Source of the DNA: Polyangiaceae bacterium
GTDB taxonomy: Bacteria > Myxococcota_A > Polyangia > Polyangiales > Polyangiaceae
Assembly: GCA_016719945.1 (NCBI GenBank)
Contig: JADJYE010000036.1
Coordinates: 40,591-104,590, forward strand
DNA length: 64,000 nucleotides
Reading direction: 5' to 3'
Position 1 is the stretch's first letter. Each line of letters opens with the position of its first letter. The notes under the pieces are model-generated. The model was not told the DNA's origin and made no database searches. It saw only the letters and a list, made by a program, of their open reading frames with translations. Below are positions 36,296-45,800 of the stretch, in pieces. Made by a program: the position numbers and the translations under genes.

Positions 36296-36880
36296 ATGAC
36301 CCACTCCCTTCTCGTGCCTATCTTCGCCTGCGCCGCGCTCGTCGCAGCGTGCGGCGATAAGACCTCCACCTCGACGAGCGGCATCGCCGCAGCCTCCGTA
36401 AGCTCGGCTGTCGCCGCGAAGCCCAAAGGCAAGGCGGGTAGCGTCTCCGTCGTGATCGGCGACAAGTCCGAGGAGGTGGCGCTCGACTCGGGCTTCATCG
36501 AGCGCAACTCGACGCGCGCGACCGTCACCCTCTACGGCGGTTGCCCCGGGATGACGTGCGACGACAGCTTCAAGTCATTCAAGGAGAAATGCCCCAAGGG
36601 CAAGCTCATCAAGGTGCTGTTCGAGGACGTCAAGGAAGGGATGGAGATCCCCGTCGGGCAGCGCTCGAAGCCCAACTCGTGGGTGCGCTGGATGCCGGAC
36701 CCCGACAATCAGGACGATCTCTGGTTCGACAAGGGATTGGAGATCACGCGCTCTGACAAGGCCGGAATCGCCGGGATCTTCTCCATCACGTACGACCAAC
36801 CCGATCCTGGGGGGGCCTCGAACATGACCCAGAAGGGCGGCTCGTTGAAGGGCACCTTCGAGGCCACGCTCTGCCCATAG
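36296..36880 (+). CDS. small lipoprotein of unknown function
   Basis: 194 residues. The ATG at 36296 starts a signal peptide with lipobox VAACG (Cys about 19), then a Ser/Thr/Ala linker. The remaining domain has Cys pairs (YGGCPGMTCDDSF) and ends TLCP. No family recognised. It lies 33 nt after the second RCC1-like gene, possibly as an extension of that operon. Confidence 0.7.
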   Translation: MTHSLLVPIFACAALVAACGDKTSTSTSGIAAASVSSAVAAKPKGKAGSVSVVIGDKSEEVALDSGFIERNSTRATVTLYGGCPGMTCDDSFKSFKEKCPKGKLIKVLFEDVKEGMEIPVGQRSKPNSWVRWMPDPDNQDDLWFDKGLEITRSDKAGIAGIFSITYDQPDPGGASNMTQKGGSLKGTFEATLCP

Positions 36881-36931
36881 CTACGTCGAGGCCCAGCCTC
36901 CGTCTGGCCCATGGCTTGCTTGGAGCCAGGC

Positions 36932-37594
36932 ATGAAGAAATTGATCCCCGGAGCGCTGGCTGGGCTGGCGCTCCTCTCTGTTGCTTGTGGAGGCGAGTCC
37001 GCCTCGACGGCGTCCGCCTCGGCCGCGGCAAGCGCTGCAGCGTCGCCGGCCGCCAAATCCTCTGACCCAGCAAGCACCGCGAAGCCAGCCGGCGGAAAGA
37101 AGACCTGCGCCGACTACGGCGGAGCCGGCGACGGGACGTTCGAGAAGCCCTGCGACGCCACCGCGCCCTCGCCCTTCGAGGCCAAGTGGACTGGGGCCTT
37201 CGAGCAGAATTCGTCCAAGGAAGAGGTCATGGCGCTCGAGGTGACGAGCAAGACCGACCACGACGTGACGTGGGGCGTGGTGTCGGTGTGGTGCTACGAC
37301 AAGGCCGGCACTCAGCTCGAGTTCGTCCCTATGGTCGGCGCGACGAAGTTCAAGCGCTGGTACAAGACCGGCACCGGCATCTTCCGCTCGCTCAAGCCCG
37401 GCAAGAGCAAGCTCGCGCCGGGTGACACCCTCGTGATGGAGGGTCCCAACAAGAAGACGCTGCCCGAGGGGAGCGACAGCTGCGCCGTCGAGGTCACTGG
37501 CTGGGGTTGGGAGGAGGGCGACAAGCTCTATTCAAGGCTCAACCGTCCGAACGTGGCGAACATGGACATTCGCCCCAAGGAGGGCTTCAAGTGA
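36932..37594 (+). CDS. small lipoprotein of unknown function
   Basis: 220 residues. Signal peptide with lipobox SVACG (Cys about 19), an Ala/Ser linker, then a compact beta-rich domain (about 55-205) with a WCYDKAGTQLEF segment and Cys in KTCADYGG. No family recognised. It is followed by a strong inverted repeat that probably terminates transcription from both sides. Confidence 0.7.
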   Translation: MKKLIPGALAGLALLSVACGGESASTASASAAASAAASPAAKSSDPASTAKPAGGKKTCADYGGAGDGTFEKPCDATAPSPFEAKWTGAFEQNSSKEEVMALEVTSKTDHDVTWGVVSVWCYDKAGTQLEFVPMVGATKFKRWYKTGTGIFRSLKPGKSKLAPGDTLVMEGPNKKTLPEGSDSCAVEVTGWGWEEGDKLYSRLNRPNVANMDIRPKEGFK

Positions 37595-37600
37595 TGGACG

Positions 37601-37634
37601 GGCGAAGACCGGTCCGAACCGACCGGTCTTCGCC
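37601..37634. terminator. bidirectional hairpin between convergent lipoprotein genes
   Basis: A perfect 13-bp inverted repeat (GGCGAAGACCGGT / ACCGGTCTTCGCC) with an 8-nt loop lies 6 nt after the stop of the plus-strand lipoprotein gene, in the gap before the convergent minus-strand gene. No long U-tract, but the position and stem strength fit a shared terminator. Confidence 0.6.
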
Positions 37635-37689
37635 ATGGGCGAGGCGGCGCGCTCCTCGCGCGCCGCCCCGCCTGCACCAGCGAGCCCCC

Positions 37690-38499
37690 CTACTTCTTCT
37701 TCTTCGGCGTGAAGGTCCAGCTCCCGCCGTTCCCCGAGCTGCCCCCGCTGCCCCAGGTCCCGCTGAGGCGACCCGTCGCCGCGTCGCGCTTGAACTTCGC
37801 GCGTCCGCTCCCGCTCGAGTCGGACCAGGTGCAGGAGAGCGCCTCGGCCTCGAGGGCGCAGGTCAGCACGGTCCCCCGGCCCGGGCACAGCCCCTTCACC
37901 TTGTCGCCGTCGACTTTCAAGTTGCAGCCGCCATAGTCGGTGATGTACTCGCCGGCCCAGGGGTCGAGCGCGGCCGTGGCCGGCGCGCTCGAAGCGCTGG
38001 CGGCCGCCGCAGTGCCGGCGGTGTCACCGCCGGACGCTGGCGGTTGAGACGGGGTGCCTCCGCCGCCCGCCGCGCCGCCGCCCGAGTCCGCGCCGCCATA
38101 ACAGAGCGCCTCGTCGGTCGGGCCCCAAGACGAGGCGTCGGGGCCGGCCGTCAGCTTGACGCACTTCTTATCGTCGAGGCCATACCACGTCACGACCTCG
38201 CCCTGCGTCTTTGCGGGCTGCCCCAGGGCCGCGATGTACGCGGCTTTGCGCTTGTCCCAAGGGTCGCGGTTCTTGATGTCGTCGACGACGTCGTGGGTCT
38301 CCTTCAGCTGCTTCTGCGTCAGCTTGGTGGTAGGCACCTTCGCGGCCGCCGACGTCGACGCGGACGCGCCGCTCGACGCGGCGCCCGAGGCAGCGGTGGT
38401 CGCGACCTCTGCGCTCGAAGAGCCCTGCGCCCCGCCCGCCTCGCCGCAGCCGAGCGCCCCGAGGCCAAAAGCAAACAACCAAGCGAACGATGCTCTCAT
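37690..38499 (-). CDS. lipoprotein of unknown function
   Basis: 269 residues. The start at 38499 is supported by a good ribosome-binding site (GAGGAG about 8 nt upstream) and gives a signal peptide with lipobox ALGCG (Cys about 18). A Ser/Ala linker (about 25-55) follows, then a segment with WYGLDDKKC (about 100) and a Gly/Ser-rich middle. The C-terminal part, with CNLKVDG, CPGRGTVLTC and CTW, looks beta-rich and disulfide-bonded; the end is KKKK. No named family. Confidence 0.68.
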   Translation of the reverse strand: MRASFAWLFAFGLGALGCGEAGGAQGSSSAEVATTAASGAASSGASASTSAAAKVPTTKLTQKQLKETHDVVDDIKNRDPWDKRKAAYIAALGQPAKTQGEVVTWYGLDDKKCVKLTAGPDASSWGPTDEALCYGGADSGGGAAGGGGTPSQPPASGGDTAGTAAAASASSAPATAALDPWAGEYITDYGGCNLKVDGDKVKGLCPGRGTVLTCALEAEALSCTWSDSSGSGRAKFKRDAATGRLSGTWGSGGSSGNGGSWTFTPKKKK

Positions 38500-38518
38500 C
38501 GGAAACACTCCTCGCAAT

Positions 38519-38578
38519 AAAAAGGGCGAGCGAGCGAGGCCCCTCCCGAGGGAGTGGTGGGAGCAGCCCCGCTCGCTC
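38519..38578 (-). terminator. rho-independent terminator for the HEAT-like lipoprotein gene
   Basis: On the minus strand, a 9-bp stem (GAGCGAGCG / CGCTCGCTC) with an internal GC-rich inverted segment follows the stop codon at 38582. It is followed by CCC and five T (AAAAA on the plus strand at 38519-38523). This is the most canonical terminator visible in the window. Confidence 0.7.
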
Positions 38579-38581
38579 TGG

Positions 38582-39813
38582 TCACTTCAGCTTGTCGAGC
38601 TCCTTCGTCGCGTTGTCGGCCACGTACTTCTCCTTGTGGCCCTTGATCCGTCCGAGGATCTCCTTCGCCTTCGGCTTGCAGTCGCCGCAGTCTCTGCCGA
38701 TGCCGCCAGCGACGGTGGCGATCCAGCTCGCGTCGCCCGCGGCGAGCTGTTCCTTCGTCGAGAGCTTGTCGACCAGCTCGATGGCCTTCTTGCATTGCGC
38801 TTGCGAGCCGTTGGGAGGGCGTCCCACCACCGCGTGCCCCCAGCACTGATGGAACACCGAAGCGATGAGCTGGTTGGTCGGCTTCTCGGCGTCGACCCGG
38901 GGGGCCAGCGCGGTGAGGGCGGCGTCGATGTACGCGCCTTCGCAGTACGAGAGCGCATCGGCGGCGGCGTTGGCGATTTGTGGGGTCGCGTCGCTCGCCA
39001 GCTCCTTCGCCCAGTCGCACGCCTTCGTCTTGTCCGATGCCTCCAAGACCGGCTCGTTCCGGAAGATCCCAGGGTCAACGGCGCGCGACACGCCCCGCAC
39101 CGCGTTGGCTCGGACCTCGGGGCCGAGCGAGGCGTCCCTTGCCACCGCTTGAGCTGCCGGCAGCGCGCCTATTCCGGCGTAGGGGATGAGGAGGGAGTAG
39201 GCGCTCTTGAGCTTCGCCTTCGAGCCCCTGAGCGCAGCCACCGTCTCGTCGACCTTTCCTGCGGCGAGCGGCACCTTCGCGGCCATGTTGACGGTCCAGC
39301 CGTAGCCCTCCGGGGCTCCAGCCAGGAGCTTGAGGGTCCTCTCGGCTGCCTCGGGGTCGCGCCGTCTTTGAGCCAATCGCGCCCGCCTGCGTCGGCGAAG
39401 CTTCCGAGCGCGCTGAATGCGACGGCGTAGAGCGTCTTGTCCTTCGCTCCGTCGGTCAGGGCCATTTCGGCCAGTGTCACGTGGAAGTGCTTCGGCTTCT
39501 GGTCTTGCGCGTACTTCCCGATGGCGTCGTACTCACCGGCCGGGCAGCCGTCGACCTCCTCGGTGGCGTCGTTGGTCTTGCACTTCTCGGCCGCCGCCTT
39601 GACGAGCTTGACGGTCTCGGCGTCGAGCTCGATCGGCTTCGCGGCCGGTGGCGCCTCGTTCTTCGCTGCTGGCACGGAGGCGGAGTGGGCGCCGCTTGCT
39701 GAAGGGGCCGCGCTGCCAGCGGGCGCGGCCTCCTGGCCACCACAGGCGACGAGGAGTGAGGCGCCGAGGGAGCTCGCCGCAACAAATAGCTTCGCGGTCG
39801 TCGTGCCCTTCAT
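38582..39813 (-). pseudogene. HEAT-like repeat lipoprotein, frameshifted
   Basis: Two minus-strand pieces belong together. The 5' piece (39813 to about 39360) encodes a signal peptide with lipobox LVACG, an Ala/Ser/Pro linker and helical sequence ending ADAGGRDWLKDG. The 3' piece continues in another frame as DPEAAERTLKLLAG to the stop at 38582, with helical HEAT-like repeats (VRANAVRGVSRAVD, IANAAADALSYCEG) and many Cys. Adding one base in the GC run near 39355-39365 restores a continuous reading frame of about 410 residues. It is either a real frameshift or a sequencing indel. It lies 6 nt downstream of the Spo0M-like gene. Confidence 0.7.
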
Positions 39814-39819
39814 GAGCTA

Positions 39820-40233
39820 TCAGCCCACCGTGACTTCGGCGTCGAGCGTGCCTTCGAGCTCGAGCGGCCGCGACGCTTGCGGATCGATCTCCCGAGGGAT
39901 GTCGAGCGACGCCTTGACCGCGTAGGTCTTCGCCTGTTCGCCATTCACGCGGACCCTCGCCGCGTGGGGCACCTTCACGTCGAAAGCGAAACGCTTCGTT
40001 TGCCCGGGCTGGATCTCCTCGGAGACCTCGGTCTGCGAGGGGGCCCAGAGCAGCTCCTCGTTCTCACCGTCGGTCGCGATGAACCAGATCTGGAAGCCGC
40101 TGATCCTCTGAGAGCGCTTGCCGCCCTCGAAGACCAACGTGCCCTGCAGGTTCTCGCCGCAGCGCACGCGAGGACGATCGATCTCGATCGCCAGCGTGCC
40201 CCCACCTTTTCCGAACATGTCCAGCAGTCCCAT
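39820..40233 (-). CDS. Spo0M-like (arrestin-like fold) protein
   Basis: 137 residues. The N-terminal MGLLDMFGKGGGTLAIEIDR and the beta-sandwich that follows (GTLVFEGGKRSQRISGFQIWF) match the Spo0M/arrestin-like family, proteins of regulatory or scaffolding role first studied in Bacillus sporulation. It is shorter than Bacillus Spo0M, covering one arrestin-like domain. No signal peptide, so cytoplasmic. Same strand and only 6 nt from the following HEAT-like lipoprotein gene. A role in development is possible in a myxobacterium but not shown. Confidence 0.75.
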   Translation of the reverse strand: MGLLDMFGKGGGTLAIEIDRPRVRCGENLQGTLVFEGGKRSQRISGFQIWFIATDGENEELLWAPSQTEVSEEIQPGQTKRFAFDVKVPHAARVRVNGEQAKTYAVKASLDIPREIDPQASRPLELEGTLDAEVTVG

Positions 40234-40457
40234 GCGCCCCTCGTTTCATCGCCTGGCGCGATGGCGCCGGCGCGGTTCGGAGGCGGCCCAATCAAGACCC
40301 GTGCCGCGCACACCCAGCGCGATATCGGGTCGCGAGGGTCGAGCGACGGGTTGCGACCCGGGCATCATGTTGTGCCCCGCGCAACAGAGCGGCGCCCTCG
40401 CTCGCCGCGACGAGGCGCGGGGATGTACAGGCCTGTTTCCAGTTACAATGGGGCGGC

Positions 40458-41148
40458 ATGCGAACCTTGCTCTGGACGACCCTCGTGGCAGTCCTCGTCG
40501 CCGGCTGTGGCGACGACACTGGCAGCGGAGGCGCGGGCGCTGGAGGGGACGGCGGCGCGGGCGGAGAGGTGCCTGAGCCGATCGTCACCGTGCTCACCCC
40601 CGAGGCCGAGCCGCTGCCTGGGCAGACCGAGTGCAGGGTCACGATCACTGAGGGTTTGCCCAGCGACGGACAGACGCACGTGCCGATCTGCACCGAGGTC
40701 AGCTATGCGACGAACCGCTCCCTCGAGCGGCGACCACTGGCCGATCTGGGCGGCCTACGGCAGCTACGAGCAGCCCGTGCCTCGCGAGATGCTGGTCCAC
40801 GATCTGGAGCACGGCGCGATCGTGCTCTCCCACCGCTGCGAGGGAGAGTGTCCCGAGGTGCTGACCGCCTTCGGGCAGGTCATCGAAGGGCACGGGGTCG
40901 CTCCCCTTTGCGCCGCGGGGATGGTCGGGCCCACAGTCAACAGTCGATTCATCGTCACGCCCGACCCTGAGCGCGCTGCGCCGATCGCGCTCTCGGCCTG
41001 GCGCGCCACCTACGTCGCGACCTGCATCGACCTGCCGAGCCTCAGCGACTTCGTCGAGGCCCACTACGGTAACGCGCCGGAGAACCTGTTCTCCGCAGGC
41101 AAAGACCCCGCGGATCCGGAGACCGGGGTCCCGGCGTGCTCGGAGTGA
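40458..41148 (+). pseudogene. DUF3105 lipoprotein, frameshifted
   Basis: The 5' part encodes a signal peptide with lipobox VAGCG (Cys about 16), a Gly-rich linker and a domain to TEVSYATN (40715). The DUF3105 core continues one frame over as APSSGDHWPIWAAYGSYEQP, then HDLEHGAIVLSH and a C-terminus ending PACSE at 41148. Removing one base near 40716 joins the halves into an approximately 229-residue DUF3105 protein. DUF3105 proteins are membrane or secreted and of unknown function. True frameshift or sequencing error cannot be told. Confidence 0.75.
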
Positions 41149-41166
41149 GGCAGAGGCCGGCGCCGC

Positions 41167-41610
41167 TCAGCCCGCTTCGGCGCGCTGCTTGAGCGCGATG
41201 GTCGTCGCGTCGAACCCGGCTTGGATGCGGTCGCCATAGAGCGCAAAGACGATGGGCACGAGCAGCCCGTCGAAGTCATCGGCCGTCTCGTACAGCGTCT
41301 CGCCTGCGCTGACCCGGGTCAGACGCTGGAAACGCTCTGCCTTGAGCAACCGTGGGTGCCCCATCACGGTCCCCCAGCTGATCTCATGACCCTCTTCCCA
41401 GCGGCTGATGGTCTCGCGCTGGCGTAGCGGTGGGCGGCCCTTCGTCATCGCGACCACGAGCGTGACCGTCTCGCCCACCGCGGCGCGTCCCTCGACCGCG
41501 ACGACAAACGGGCTCCACGCCGGGTAAGAGGCGACGTCGCTGAGGATGGCCCACACGCGATCCTGCGGCGCGCGGATGTTGATCGAGGCTTTGACGCTGC
41601 GCACCGGCAC
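41167..41610 (-). CDS. SRPBCC (START-like) family protein
   Basis: 147 residues. The pattern VKASINIRAPQDRVWAILSD followed by YPAWSPFV is the N-terminal signature of the SRPBCC/polyketide cyclase-like lipid-binding fold (about 3-140). GTG start. Such proteins bind hydrophobic ligands; a specific ligand cannot be assigned. It follows the Old Yellow Enzyme gene by about 40 nt on the same strand. Confidence 0.82.
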   Translation of the reverse strand: MPVRSVKASINIRAPQDRVWAILSDVASYPAWSPFVVAVEGRAAVGETVTLVVAMTKGRPPLRQRETISRWEEGHEISWGTVMGHPRLLKAERFQRLTRVSAGETLYETADDFDGLLVPIVFALYGDRIQAGFDATTIALKQRAEAG

Positions 41611-41649
41611 GAGAAGAGCACGTCCACCTGCCGGTGCGCACTCACCCTC

Positions 41650-42711
41650 TCAGCCGGCCGCGAGGGTGGGGTAGTCGGTGTAGCCCTTCGCGTCGCCACC
41701 GTAGTAGCTCGCGGGGTCAGGCTTGTTGAGCTCCGCCCCGGTCTTCAATCGGCTGACGAGATCGGGGTTGGCGAGCGCGAGCTGCCCGACCGAGGCGACG
41801 TCTGCCAGGCCCGACTCGACGTCCGCCTGGCGAGCCTCGAAGAGCGCGCCCGGGCGGTTGAGGATGAGCGCTCCCGGCCACGCGTCCCGGAAGGAGCGGG
41901 CCCAGTCCTCGTCTCTGGGGTGCACCACGTGCAGGTACGCGAGCCCGAGCGGCGCGAGGGCGGCGACGAGCGCTGCGTACAGGGCGCGCGCGTCGTCCTC
42001 GACGATATCGTTGAACGTGCCGCCTGGGGAGATCCGGATCCCAACACGGCTCGGGCCGATCGCCTCGGCGGTCGCCTTCGCCACCTCGACCGCGAAGCGG
42101 ATGCGGTTCTCGATCGAGCCGCCATAACGGTCGCTGCGCAGGTTGGCGTTCGAGGAGAGGAACTGCTGCACCAGATAGCCGTTGGCGCCGTGGATCTCGA
42201 CGCCATCGGCGCCGGCCTCGACGGCGAGCTTCGCCGCGCTCGCGAAATCTTTCACGGTGGCGGCGACCTCGTCGGTCGAGAGCGCGCGCGGCTCGGGGTG
42301 CTCCTTGGGGCCGCCGAACGTGAACATCGAGCCCGCCGGCTTCACCGCCGAGGGCGCGACCGGCTGGCGGTGGTGCGGCGTGTTGTCGGGGTGAGAGATC
42401 CTCCCTACGTGCATGAGCTGGATGAAGAGCTTTCCGCCCGCAGCGTGGACGGCGTCGGTCACCTTTCGCCACCCAGCTACCTGCGCGGCGGAGTGAATCC
42501 CTGGCGTGAGGAGGTAGCCTTGCCCGTCCTCCGACGGCTGCGTGCCTTCGGTGATGAGCAGGCCCGTCGAGGCGCGCTGCGCGTAGTAGAGCGCGTTCAG
42601 CTCGCTGGGCACGCCCTCGGGAGTCGAGCGATCGCGCGTCATCGGCGCCATCGCGAGCCGCTGCGGCAGGTTCATCTCTCCGATGCGAACCGGGTCCCAG
42701 ATCTTCGTCAT
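41650..42711 (-). CDS. Old Yellow Enzyme family alkene reductase
   Basis: 353 residues. FMN-dependent TIM-barrel reductase of the NemA/OYE type, using NAD(P)H to reduce alpha,beta-unsaturated carbonyls, nitroesters or similar. Seen: the N-terminal PQRLAMAPMTRDRS, the active-site HGANGYLVQQF block (His/Asn pair) and the SDRYGGSIENRIRF signature. The start at MTKIWDPVRIGEM is chosen over upstream codons. The physiological substrate is unknown. Confidence 0.93.
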   Translation of the reverse strand: MTKIWDPVRIGEMNLPQRLAMAPMTRDRSTPEGVPSELNALYYAQRASTGLLITEGTQPSEDGQGYLLTPGIHSAAQVAGWRKVTDAVHAAGGKLFIQLMHVGRISHPDNTPHHRQPVAPSAVKPAGSMFTFGGPKEHPEPRALSTDEVAATVKDFASAAKLAVEAGADGVEIHGANGYLVQQFLSSNANLRSDRYGGSIENRIRFAVEVAKATAEAIGPSRVGIRISPGGTFNDIVEDDARALYAALVAALAPLGLAYLHVVHPRDEDWARSFRDAWPGALILNRPGALFEARQADVESGLADVASVGQLALANPDLVSRLKTGAELNKPDPASYYGGDAKGYTDYPTLAAG

Positions 42712-42858
42712 GCTCGAGAGCCTAGCCCTCCGACCGAGCGGCACTAGTCGGGCCCCTGGCGATGCTTCGTTGTCGGGAGAGCAACAACGGTCCGAGGGTC
42801 GCGGCCAGCTCTGGCGCCCGGCCGGCGGTCAAGACCCCTTCGGCCTATACTGCCACGC

Positions 42859-45800
42859 ATGTCGCAAGCCGTCCTCGACGGCCGCTTCCATTTGCTCGAA
42901 CAAGCCGGCAAGGGCGCCTCGGGCGATGTCTTCAGGGCGCACGACGACGCGACCGGGCGAACCGTCGCGGTCAAGGTGCTCGCGGCGCGCCACGACGGCG
43001 ACTCGCTCGATCGCTTCTCGCGCGAGGTGCGGCTGCTCTCCGAGGTCGACCACCCCCACGTCGTGGGCTACGTCGCGCACGGCACAGGCCCGGAGGGGCG
43101 ACCCTATGTCGCGGTCGACTGGCTCGAGGGGGAAGATCTCGCCCGGCGGCAGCGCCGCGAGCCCCTCGACGGTCGCGAGGCGCTCGAGGTCGCGCGTCAG
43201 GCCGCGCTTGGGCTCGCGGCCTTGCACTCGCGCGGCATCGTGCACCGCGATATCAAGCCGTCGAACCTCTTCTTGAGCCAGACCGCCGGCGGCGCCATCC
43301 ACCTGACCCTCATCGATCTCGGCGTCGCGACGAGCGAGGGGCTCACGATGATCACGCGTGAAGGGGTCATGATCGGGACGCCCTCGTACATGTCGCCGGA
43401 GCAGGTCCTCGGTCGGGGTGCGGTCACGTCTGCGACCGACCTCTTCTCGCTCGGCGTCGTGCTGTTCGAGCTGATCGCCCGCGAGCGACCCTATCGCGCC
43501 GACGACATCGTGGGCCTGATCGCCAAGATCGGGCTCCAAGATCCGCCGCGCCTGTCGTCGGTCGTCCCTGGCGCCCCTAGCGAGCTCGACGCGCTCGTCG
43601 CCACCGCTATGGCGAAGCAGCCCCACTTTCGCTTCTCCTCGGCGCTCGACCTGGCGCGAGCGCTGCAGGCGGCGCCGCCGTTCGTCAACCAGGCCACGGC
43701 CCCGGCCGCTGAGGTCCCGACGAAGACCGGGCCGCTCTCCGCGATGGGCAGCACCGAGCACCGCGTCGTGACGGCGGTGTTCGCGAAGCTCGTGGAGGCC
43801 GAGGGTGCGACCGAGGCTTGGACCACGTTCAGCCGGCTCACACAGGGCAGCGGAGGCGCCGCTCACCGCCTCTTGTCGGTCGTCTTCGTGGCGGTGTTCG
43901 GGGACGCCGTCACCCGGGGTGACGAGCCCAGGCGTGCAGCGCTCGCCGCTCTCTCTCTGCGCGCGAAGCTGCCCGCGGCCACCCTCGCCGTCGCGACCGG
44001 GCGGGCGTTGAAGGGCGCCTCCGCGCTCTCGGGAGACGCGCTCGAGCGCGGCGCCAGCTTGGTGGATGCGCGGCCCGGCCGGATCAGGATCGACTCGGCG
44101 ACCGCTCGGCTCCTCGGCGATGGATTCGAGCTTCTGGACGACGGAGGGCTCGTGCTGCTTGGAGAGCGCGCGGGGCCCGCGCGCTCTCTCCTCGGAGGCG
44201 CCACCCCGTGTGTCGGTCGCGCCCGCGAGCTCGCGCAGCTCGAGGCGCTGATCGACGAGTGCACCTCCGAGCCCGCCTCTCGGGCAGCGGTCGTCGTCGG
44301 CGAGCCGGGGGCGGGCAAGTCACGCCTGGCTCAAGAGCTCATGCGCAGGGTCCTCGCGGGGCGAGCCGCGCCCCGGCTCTTCACCGCCCGCGGCAACGCC
44401 CTCGCCGAGGGCTCGCCGTTCGCGATGATCGGCGCGGCGATCCGGAGCTTCCTGCAGATCGAAGAGGGCGAGCCGCTCGCGAGCCAGCGAGACAAGCTGG
44501 GCGCGACCGTGCGAGGGCGAGACCAAGGAGCGCTCGTCACGCTCGTCGCGCGGCTGGCGTCGATCGACGGCGCTCCCTCCCGCGGCTCGGAGGACGGCGC
44601 GCTCATGAACGATCAGCTCCGCGGCGCCTTCGAAGCTTGGCTCGGCGAGCTCGCGCGCGAGCGGCCCGTCGTGGTGCTGCTCGAGGACGCACACCACGCC
44701 GACGCCCCCTCGATGCGGCTGCTCGACGGCGCCCTCGGCAACCTCTCCGAGCTCCCCCTCTTCGTGCTGGCCCTGGCCCGTCCCGAGCTCGAGCGCCGCT
44801 TCCCGAAGCTCTGGCACGCACGGGATCCCGTGGTCATGCGCCTCGGAAAGCTGGGCCGCCGCGCCTCACGGGAGCTCGCGACCCATGTGCTCCAAGAGCG
44901 AGCCAGCCCCGAGCTGCTCGGCGCGCTCGTCGAGCGCAGCGGAGGAAACCCCTTCTTCCTGGAGGAGCTCCTGCGGGCGGTGATGCAGCCGAGCGCGACG
45001 CCGGACGGCGTCTCCCACCTGCCCGACACCGTGCTCGGGCTGGTGCAGGTGCGCCTCGACGCCTTGAGCTCCGGCGCGAAGCGGACGCTGAAGGCGGCCA
45101 GCGTCTTCGGGGACGTCTTCTGGGCGGGCGGCGTCGGCGCCGTCCTCGCCGAGCCCACAGCTCGACCGGAGGAGCACCTCCAGGAGCTCGTTTTCCAAGA
45201 GATCATCGAGCGGCGTCCCGCTCCCCGATTCCACAACGAACAGGAGCTGGCCTTCCGGCACGGCCTGGTCCGAGAGGCCGCCTACGAGCTGCTGAGCGAC
45301 GACGATCGCCGGGTCGCGCACGGGCGGGCAGGAGCCTGGCTCGAGCAGCGGGGCGAGCCTGCAGCCGCTGTGATGGCCCGCCATTTCGAGCTCGCCGGGA
45401 TGACCCCGCGAGCCATGGCCCACTGCGCGCAGGCCGCAGAGCAAGCGCTGGTCGGGGGGGATTTCGATGGCGCGATCGAGCGCGCGGCGCAGGCCCTCGC
45501 GTACGGAGCGACCGGTGAGCCGGGCGCGCGGCTCTTGCTGACCGTCGCGGAGGCGAGGCGCTGGCGCGGCGACCTGGAGATCGCGCTCGAGGCGGCCGCG
45601 TTCGCGGAGGAGGGGCTCGTGCTGGGGACCCAGGACTGGTTCGCTGCGCTGCGGGAGCAGATCGCCGCGACCGGGAGGCTCGGCCGCATCGATCGAATCG
45701 GGGCGCTCGCCGCTCGCGCCGCGGGCCAGACCGCGGCCAGGGGCGCGGAGGCCTCCCAGATCGCGGCGCTCGTGCCCGCGGCGGTCCACCTGCTCTACTC

